A DNA stretch of 16,319 nt, from contig CAZUTK010000062.1 in assembly GCA_964623265.1 (NCBI GenBank), positions 1-16,319 of the forward strand. The letters run 5' to 3'. Below the pieces are notes generated by a model, which saw only the letters and a list, made by a program, of their open reading frames with translations, had not been told where the DNA came from and did not search any database. Made by a program: the position numbers and the translations under genes. The DNA is from CAZUTK01 sp964623265 (lineage in GTDB: Bacteria; Electryoneota; B3-LCP). Each line of letters opens with the position of its first letter. Positions within the stretch are counted from its first letter, which is position 1. Positions 7,963-13,157 of the stretch are shown here, in pieces.

Positions 7963-7964
7963 AT
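7924..7964 (+). terminator. intrinsic terminator
   Basis: Nine paired bases, CCCCTCGTC (7927-7935) with GGCGAGGGG (7946-7954), include one G-T wobble. The stem can extend three more pairs to 7924/7957. The loop is ten bases and ATTCTTTTAT follows. The T-tract exists only on the plus-strand side, so it stops plus-strand transcription. The next gene has its own promoter downstream, so this hairpin belongs to a transcript starting between 7638 and 7920. Confidence 0.75.
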
Positions 7965-8070
7965 CATCGCCTCACAAGTGTGTAAATTAAAGACATTTTA
8001 CCGATCGGGCAAGGGTTATTTCCGGAATGCGATAATCATTAGTAAAATAGAAGCTTACGTAAATTATCGC

Positions 8071-8099
8071 TTGACACGGAAGTGGAATTTTCGTATATT
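8071..8099 (+). promoter_or_regulatory. sigma70-like promoter of beta-helix gene
   Basis: A perfect TTGACA -35 (8071-8076), a 17-base spacer and TATATT -10 (8094-8099). Transcription would begin near 8106, leaving a leader of about 28 bases with AGAGG (8124-8128) before the ATG at 8134. This placement also rules out the longer open frame starting at 7939. Confidence 0.8.
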
Positions 8100-8133
8100 G
8101 GAACTGATAAATAATTCACACACAGAGGCGAAA

Positions 8134-10221
8134 ATGAAGGCGAGAATCCCAATTCTTTTCCTGATCATTGCTATTCTTCACGCTTCTCCTACACCGGCTC
8201 AAGTTCACCTCGCCGGTCCTTTAAGCGGCATTCTCACCGATACAACTTATATCGTGGAAGACAGCATTTACGTGGCAGTGGACGATTCACTGATCATTCA
8301 ACCCGGGGCGGATTTTTATTTCGTCGGACCTTTCAAATTCGAAATCTTCGGATATTTATACGCCGTCGGCACAATTCAGGACAGCATTCGATTCATGATC
8401 AACCCGGGTGCGGATACGTTGTGGAACAGCATCATCTTCCGCGTCGGATCCTCACACGAGAGCCGGCTGTCTTACTGCCTGATCAAGGACACGTATGGCA
8501 GCGCCATCAATTGCTATCAGGTGAATATCACCATCTCTCACTGTACGATCACTCAGAACAGCGCCAATTGGGGAGGCGGCATCTATTTATCCGGCTCCAA
8601 TGCCGTCATCTCGAATTGCGTCATCACCGATAATCAGTGCAAGAACAACGGCGGCGGCATCTACTGCACCAATTCCAATCCCATCATCAGCAACTGCTTG
8701 ATCAGCGGGAATCTTTGCAACACCTCCCCCACTACCAGCAGCGGCCGCGGCGGCGGCGGCATCTGCGCGAATCACTCTTCTAGCCCCACCATTCGAGGCT
8801 GTGTGCTGGAGAACAATCATTCCATCTGGAACGGCGGCGGCATCAGCATCAACGATAATTCTCACCCTGTGATTGCGGACTGCGCGATTTTCAACAACTT
8901 GGCCGACAGTTCCGGCGGGGGCATCTTCTGCAGTTCCTCATCGCATCCCACCGTCAGCCACACCTTTTTGCACAACAATGATGCAATTTTCGACGGTGGC
9001 GGTGTTTATTTAATGGATCAAGCGAATATGATTTTGGAAAGCTGCACAATCGGCGAAAATAACGCGGACGGGATGGGCGGCGGCATCGCTGTTGTGCGAT
9101 CCCGTCCCAATCTACAACATAGCGTTTACTATGGAAACATCGGGACGTTCGGCGGCGGCGGAATCTGGGGCACGGACAGCTCCGATGTTCAAATCACGAA
9201 CTGCACGATCGCCGGCAATTCCGGTCAATACGGCGGAGGCATTCTCTGCGGGTTGATGTCGAATTTCTCGATTATCAATGACATTCTCTGGAACAACGAA
9301 CCGGACGAGATTTATCCGGGCGCAACCTCCAATTCGGAAGTCATTTATTGCGATGTCATGGGAGGTTATTTCGGGACAGGCAATATCAATTCAAACCCTC
9401 TATTCATTGATTTTGACCAGCACGATTTCCGCCTGCAATGGGGGTCGCCTTGCATTGATGCTGGTCATCCGGATTCCCTCTACACAGATCCGGACGGCAC
9501 CGTCGCCGATATGGGCGCCTTTTTCTATGATCAGAGCAATCCGGTGCGCATCCTGCTGACGCCCTACAACGCGCCGCACCTGATCCCCTATACTGGAGGC
9601 GCTTTCGACTTTGAAATCCGCCTTTCCAACATTGGAACGAATCCCGTGACGGTCAGCGCCTGGTGCGATGTGACGTTGCCCGGCGGTTCCCATTACGGTC
9701 CGACCGTCGGACCGGTGACACTCGCGCTTCCTGCCGGCGCACAGCTCACGCGCACGCGAACGCAGAACGTCCCCGCCTTTGCTGCACCAGGCTTGTATCA
9801 CTACAACGCCTATGCCACCAGCACCGTTACCACCTCATCCGATGAATTCATCTTCGTAAAATCGGTAGGTGAAGGGGTTTCCTCCATCGGAAGTTGGTTC
9901 AATATCGGAGAAGAATGGGAGGTGTTCGATTCCAATGCAGAAAACCTCACCCCTATTGATTTTGCTCCGGAAATTAGCCCCAACCCCTTTAATTCAACCG
10001 CAGCCTTGACTTACACATTGCCTTTTACGGCGCGAGTTATCTGCGAGGTCTTCGATCTGCAGGGTCGTCGGATTTGGGTGGATGAACATACGCCACAAAT
10101 TCAATCGGCGGGAACGCATAAAATCCTCTTCGATGGAACCCGCTGGGCAACTGGCATTTACTTTTACCGCCTTCACGCCAACGATCAGATGGTTCATGGG
10201 AAATTACTATTGTTGAAGTGA
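8134..10221 (+). CDS. secreted right-handed beta-helix protein with T9SS sorting domain
   Basis: A 695-residue exported protein. Residues 1-23 are a signal peptide ending near TPAQ. A parallel beta-helix follows (about 30-390), with nine coils each marked by GGGI or GGGV and an [S/T]-N-C-x-I step. It closes with the GSPCIDAG...DMGAF motif typical of such helices. An Ig/CARDB-like beta-sandwich (about 470-570) follows. The last 85 residues (PNPFNS, then EVFDLQGR and GIYFYRL, ending KLLLLK) form a T9SS type A / FlgD-like sorting domain, predicting export across the outer membrane and surface attachment or release. Parallel beta-helices often bind or cleave polysaccharide, but no catalytic lyase or hydrolase residues can be recognised, so binding or adhesion is equally likely. 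The start at 8134 is fixed by AGAGG, the signal peptide and the promoter. The same frame is open from 7939, but its 65 extra residues include the -35 and -10 and are not coding. Confidence 0.92.
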   Translation: MKARIPILFLIIAILHASPTPAQVHLAGPLSGILTDTTYIVEDSIYVAVDDSLIIQPGADFYFVGPFKFEIFGYLYAVGTIQDSIRFMINPGADTLWNSIIFRVGSSHESRLSYCLIKDTYGSAINCYQVNITISHCTITQNSANWGGGIYLSGSNAVISNCVITDNQCKNNGGGIYCTNSNPIISNCLISGNLCNTSPTTSSGRGGGGICANHSSSPTIRGCVLENNHSIWNGGGISINDNSHPVIADCAIFNNLADSSGGGIFCSSSSHPTVSHTFLHNNDAIFDGGGVYLMDQANMILESCTIGENNADGMGGGIAVVRSRPNLQHSVYYGNIGTFGGGGIWGTDSSDVQITNCTIAGNSGQYGGGILCGLMSNFSIINDILWNNEPDEIYPGATSNSEVIYCDVMGGYFGTGNINSNPLFIDFDQHDFRLQWGSPCIDAGHPDSLYTDPDGTVADMGAFFYDQSNPVRILLTPYNAPHLIPYTGGAFDFEIRLSNIGTNPVTVSAWCDVTLPGGSHYGPTVGPVTLALPAGAQLTRTRTQNVPAFAAPGLYHYNAYATSTVTTSSDEFIFVKSVGEGVSSIGSWFNIGEEWEVFDSNAENLTPIDFAPEISPNPFNSTAALTYTLPFTARVICEVFDLQGRRIWVDEHTPQIQSAGTHKILFDGTRWATGIYFYRLHANDQMVHGKLLLLK
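8572..9298 (+). repeat. nine tandem beta-helix coil repeats
   Basis: Triple-glycine codon blocks (mostly GGCGGCGGC plus ATC) start at 8572, 8650, 8752, 8833, 8914, 8995, 9076, 9154 and 9232. The spacings are 78, 102, 81, 81, 81, 81, 78 and 78 bases. Each unit is one 26-27-residue coil, and the second holds an eight-residue Ser/Thr-rich insertion (TSPTTSSGR). The DNA between the blocks is diverged, so the repeat is old or under protein-level selection, not a recent duplication. Confidence 0.9.
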
Positions 10222-10338
10222 CGCTGATCGAGAATTCGCGGACTCTCAAGCTTTATCATCATTCGTGAAAACAAATTCATCGTTTTAAGGTTTGCTCCTG
10301 CAACTATTTGCCCCCTTCTTGCGTAACCTGAATAGAAT

Positions 10339-11130
10339 ATGACTGCTCAGAAAAAAAATGCGGATCCGCTGATCATCGCCGGACGGGCTTTTGGCTCCCG
10401 CTTGCTGGTCGGCACCGGAAAATTTGCTTCACCGCAGACGATGCGTCAGGCGATAGATGCTTCCGGCGCTCAAATCGTGACGGTGGCGCTACGTCGAGTG
10501 GATTTGGAAAACCCTCAGGATGACCTATTGGCGGGGCTGAAAGGCGGGGATTTTCTTTTATTGCCGAATACCTCCGGCGCCCGCGACGCTGAGGAAGCCG
10601 TTCGTTTGGCAAAACTGGCTCGCGCTGCAGGGATGGAATCTTGGGTGAAATTAGAAGTGACGCCGGATCTGCGCTATTTATTGCCAGATCCGGTCGAGAC
10701 GCTGAAAGCCGCGCAGATTCTGGTCCAGGAAGGATTCACCGTTCTTCCCTACATCCATGCAGACCCGATTTTAGCGAAGAAACTGGAAGATGTCGGCTGC
10801 GCCACGGTGATGCCGCTGGGCAGTCCCATTGGGTCGAATCAGGGATTGCGAACCCGTGATTCCATCGGCATCATCATCGAAAACGCATCTGTGCCGGTCG
10901 TGGTGGACGCAGGGTTAGGCGCGCCTTCCCACGCAGCGGAAGCACTGGAAATGGGAGCGGATGCCGTTCTAGTCAACACCGCCATCGCGACCGCAGAGAA
11001 CCCCATAACCATGGCGGACGCTTTCAGGCTGGCGGTGCAGGCAGGGCGAATGGCGTTTCTTTCCGGAATGCCTATAAGAAAAGCGACAGCGGACGCCTCA
11101 TCTCCATTAACCGGATTTCTGGAAGAATGA
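10339..11130 (+). CDS. thiG: thiazole synthase ThiG
   Basis: A 263-residue TIM-barrel enzyme that condenses 1-deoxy-D-xylulose 5-phosphate, dehydroglycine and the ThiS thiocarboxylate into the thiazole phosphate of thiamine. The Schiff-base lysine is K104 in WVKLEV. Other conserved motifs are GTGKFAS (25-31), PNTSGA (76-81), LLPDPVETLKAA, MPLGSPIGSNQGL (158-170), VVDAGLG and ALEMGADAVLVNTAIA (202-217). GSNQGL and the C-terminal SPLTGFLE resemble the enterobacterial ThiG branch that pairs with ThiH. The start at 10339 gives the normal N-terminus, though no Shine-Dalgarno is visible. Its stop overlaps the thiH start by ATGA. It lies 117 bp after the beta-helix gene. That gap shows no TPP riboswitch and no confident promoter or terminator. 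An A-run of eight lies at codons 5-7. Confidence 0.97.
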   Translation: MTAQKKNADPLIIAGRAFGSRLLVGTGKFASPQTMRQAIDASGAQIVTVALRRVDLENPQDDLLAGLKGGDFLLLPNTSGARDAEEAVRLAKLARAAGMESWVKLEVTPDLRYLLPDPVETLKAAQILVQEGFTVLPYIHADPILAKKLEDVGCATVMPLGSPIGSNQGLRTRDSIGIIIENASVPVVVDAGLGAPSHAAEALEMGADAVLVNTAIATAENPITMADAFRLAVQAGRMAFLSGMPIRKATADASSPLTGFLEE

Positions 11131-12305
11131 GCTTTTGGGATGAATTGCAACGCGTGGATCTTCGCGCGCTGCGGCAGAAAATCGAGAAGATCCCCTCCGC
11201 CGCGGTGGAAACCGCCTTGGCTCGGTCTGCGCGTCATTTTTCCGACTTTCTAGCTTTTCTTTCTCCGGCTGCCAGGAAATATCTCGAACCGATGGCGCAG
11301 CAAGCGAACCGCATCACCCAACAGCGCTTTGGAAAAGTGATTCTGCTCTACGCCCCCCTGTATCTCTCCAACGAATGCACCAACGCCTGCGTCTATTGCG
11401 GATTCAATATCCAGCGCAAGTTTCCCAGGACCACATTAGCTCTGCAAGAAATCATTGCTGAAGCCGAATACCTGAAGGGATGGGGGTTCAAACATCTTCT
11501 GCTGGTTTGCGGGGAGGCACCTCAAGCAGTTCCTGTAATCCGGCTGGAAGAAGTCTTAAAGGCGCTTCAACCGGACTTTTCCTCGCTATCTCTTGAAGTT
11601 TATCCGCTCTCGCTGCCGGCATACGTTCAAATGGTCATTGCAGGCGCCGATGGATTGACGCTCTATCAGGAGACGTACGATTCCGACGTTTACGCTGCCG
11701 TTCACCCCGCCGGCAGAAAGCGGGATTTCCTCTGGCGTTTAGAAGCGGTGGAACGCGCCGGACAAGCTGGTTTCCGCAGATTGGGGATCGGAGCACTCTT
11801 GGGTCTGAACGATTGGCGCAGTGAAGCAGTCGCTTTGGCGCTGCACGCGGAATATTTGATGAAAAGATTCTGGAAGACTCAGGTTACCATCAGTTTTCCC
11901 CGTCTGCGGCATACACCGGAAGGGTTCGTCCCGCCGGCCCCGGTCTCCGACGCAGATCTGGTTCAATTAATGCTGGCTCTGCGCTTGTTTTTGCCGGATG
12001 TCGGCTTCATCCTTTCTACCCGAGAGCCGGCGCATTTCAGAGATCAACTTATCGGACTGGGGATCACGCAGATGAGCGCCGGTTCCAGAACGGATCCGGG
12101 CGGTTACCTGCGACACGTAGCGGAAAGCGAACAGTTTATCGTAGAAGATCAACGCACACCAACGCAGGTTGCCCAGGCGATCTGGGCTCGCGGCTACGAA
12201 CCCGTTTGGAAAGATTGGGATCAAGAGCTACACACAAGGAACGAACTTATCCCGACACAAGCGCATGCAGATCATCGTAAACGGAACAATCAGGCAGGTA
12301 TCTGA
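11127..12305 (+). CDS. thiH: 2-iminoacetate synthase ThiH (tyrosine lyase)
   Basis: A 392-residue radical SAM enzyme that cleaves tyrosine to dehydroglycine and p-cresol, feeding ThiG under anaerobic conditions. The cluster motif CTNACVYC (C84, C88, C91) is followed by GFN. LYLSNECTN, the HLLLVCGE strand, YQETYDSDVY, FWRLEAVERAG, SFPRLR and LSTREP all match the family, and the normal end VWKDWD is present. The protein then runs about 20 residues further than most ThiH proteins, and this tail is encoded in DNA that also starts thiS (41-bp overlap). The start overlaps the thiG stop by four bases, with GGAAG upstream. ThiH and ThiG form a complex in other bacteria. Having ThiH and no ThiO suggests low-oxygen growth. 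Confidence 0.96.
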   Translation: MSFWDELQRVDLRALRQKIEKIPSAAVETALARSARHFSDFLAFLSPAARKYLEPMAQQANRITQQRFGKVILLYAPLYLSNECTNACVYCGFNIQRKFPRTTLALQEIIAEAEYLKGWGFKHLLLVCGEAPQAVPVIRLEEVLKALQPDFSSLSLEVYPLSLPAYVQMVIAGADGLTLYQETYDSDVYAAVHPAGRKRDFLWRLEAVERAGQAGFRRLGIGALLGLNDWRSEAVALALHAEYLMKRFWKTQVTISFPRLRHTPEGFVPPAPVSDADLVQLMLALRLFLPDVGFILSTREPAHFRDQLIGLGITQMSAGSRTDPGGYLRHVAESEQFIVEDQRTPTQVAQAIWARGYEPVWKDWDQELHTRNELIPTQAHADHRKRNNQAGI

Positions 12306-12465
12306 AAGCCACACCCTTTCAACTCTGCTGCAGGAATTGAAGCTGAACCCGGAAACGACCATCGTCGAATTGAACCGCAGGATCATTCCGCGAAAGGATT
12401 ACCCTAAGACAAATCTGAGCGAAGGGGATAAGCTGGAATTAGTGCGAGTCGTGGGAGGGGGATAA
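12265..12465 (+). CDS. thiS: sulfur carrier protein ThiS
   Basis: A 66-residue ubiquitin-like protein ending in Gly-Gly-Gly, whose C-terminus is adenylated and thiocarboxylated to donate sulfur to ThiG. It begins MQIIVNG, like other ThiS proteins, and has the usual VELNRRIIPR and EGDKLELVRVVGGG. Its length equals that of E. coli ThiS. The frame is open further upstream (to 12169), but that part is a shadow of thiH. The true start lies inside the 3' end of thiH, with no nearby Shine-Dalgarno, so reinitiation or coupling is likely. The last Gly codons double as the ribosome-binding site of thiE. The activating enzyme ThiF is not in the window. Confidence 0.93.
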   Translation: MQIIVNGTIRQVSESHTLSTLLQELKLNPETTIVELNRRIIPRKDYPKTNLSEGDKLELVRVVGGG

Positions 12466-13157
12466 TGCCGGGTAAAGCCGAAAAGTTGGACTTCGATCTC
12501 TATCCGGTCACCTGTGAGAAACTATCCCGCGGAAGAAGCGATTTGGAAATTCTCGACGCTTTGATTGCAGGCGGCGCGCAGGTTGTGCAACTGCGCGAAA
12601 AAGAGCTCTCCATACGGGAATTCTACGGTCTGGCGGAGGCGTTCCGCGAAAGAACAAAAAGCGCCGGCGTAACCTTCATCGTCAATGATCATGTGGATAT
12701 ATGTCGAGCGGTGGGGGCAGACGGGGTGCACCTCGGACAAGACGATTTTCCGGTTCCCGTAGCCCGTAAGTTGCTGGGCACGGAAACCATAATCGGCGTT
12801 TCGACTCATACCCTCGCGCAAGCCTTGAAAGCCGTTGAAGACGGTGCCGATTATATCAACGTCGGACCCATCTTTCCGACCAAGACCAAAGAGCATTCCG
12901 GCGATCCGGTGGGATTGAATCTGCTTCGCGAAGTTCAGGAACGCGTTGCGATTCCCATCACGGTGATGGGCGGCATCCATCTCGATAACTTGGATTCGGT
13001 TCTGGCAGCGGGAGCGCGGCGGATCGCTGTGGTGTCCGCCGTAGTCGGTGCAGAGGATGTGGTTGCGACTGTGAAGCGATTCAGAGAACGTATCAGGAAT
13101 TATCTTATGACTCATCCTGATAAAAAGTCTTTCAATTCTACTGCTTCCCACCGATAA
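12465..13157 (+). CDS. thiE: thiamine-phosphate synthase ThiE
   Basis: A 230-residue TIM-barrel enzyme that joins hydroxymethylpyrimidine diphosphate to thiazole phosphate, giving thiamine phosphate. Diagnostic motifs in order are VQLREK (41-46), VNDH with N74 and D75, DGVHLGQDD (86-94), GVSTH (111-115), NVGPIFPTKTK (132-142), and GGIHLDN with the final phosphate loop near AVVSAVV (188-194). The ATG shares its A with the thiS stop TAA, and GGGAGGGG lies at ideal distance. The last 15 or so residues (MTHPDKKSFN onward) extend past the fold, and the final 20 bp overlap the 3' end of the convergent kinase gene. ThiC and ThiD are not nearby. Confidence 0.96.
   Translation: MPGKAEKLDFDLYPVTCEKLSRGRSDLEILDALIAGGAQVVQLREKELSIREFYGLAEAFRERTKSAGVTFIVNDHVDICRAVGADGVHLGQDDFPVPVARKLLGTETIIGVSTHTLAQALKAVEDGADYINVGPIFPTKTKEHSGDPVGLNLLREVQERVAIPITVMGGIHLDNLDSVLAAGARRIAVVSAVVGAEDVVATVKRFRERIRNYLMTHPDKKSFNSTASHR

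Noticed and set aside
7939..8133. Sixty-five extra N-terminal residues in frame ahead of the beta-helix protein
   Set aside because: The stretch begins inside the terminator hairpin and contains the -35 and -10 of the gene. A signal peptide and AGAGG site fit the ATG at 8134.
8587..8865. Minus-strand 92-residue Ala-rich open frame
   Set aside because: It is the complement of the GGC-rich glycine codons in the beta-helix repeats. It has low complexity and no family features.
8572..9298. Regular spacing of GGCGGCGGC blocks considered as a CRISPR or DNA satellite
   Set aside because: The blocks are in frame, the intervening sequence is protein-coding and diverged, and spacing follows beta-helix coil length.
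10222..10338. ACCTGAAT just upstream of thiG as part of a TPP riboswitch
   Set aside because: The partner CTGAGA element and the helices around it are absent. One short match is not enough.
10791..10860. GSNQGL in ThiG looked like a deviation from the common GSGxG motif
   Set aside because: The same variant is normal in the enterobacterial-type ThiG branch that works with ThiH.
12522..13151. Long minus-strand open frame of 209 residues opposite thiE
   Set aside because: thiE has every family motif. The reverse reading has no recognisable domain and simply mirrors it.
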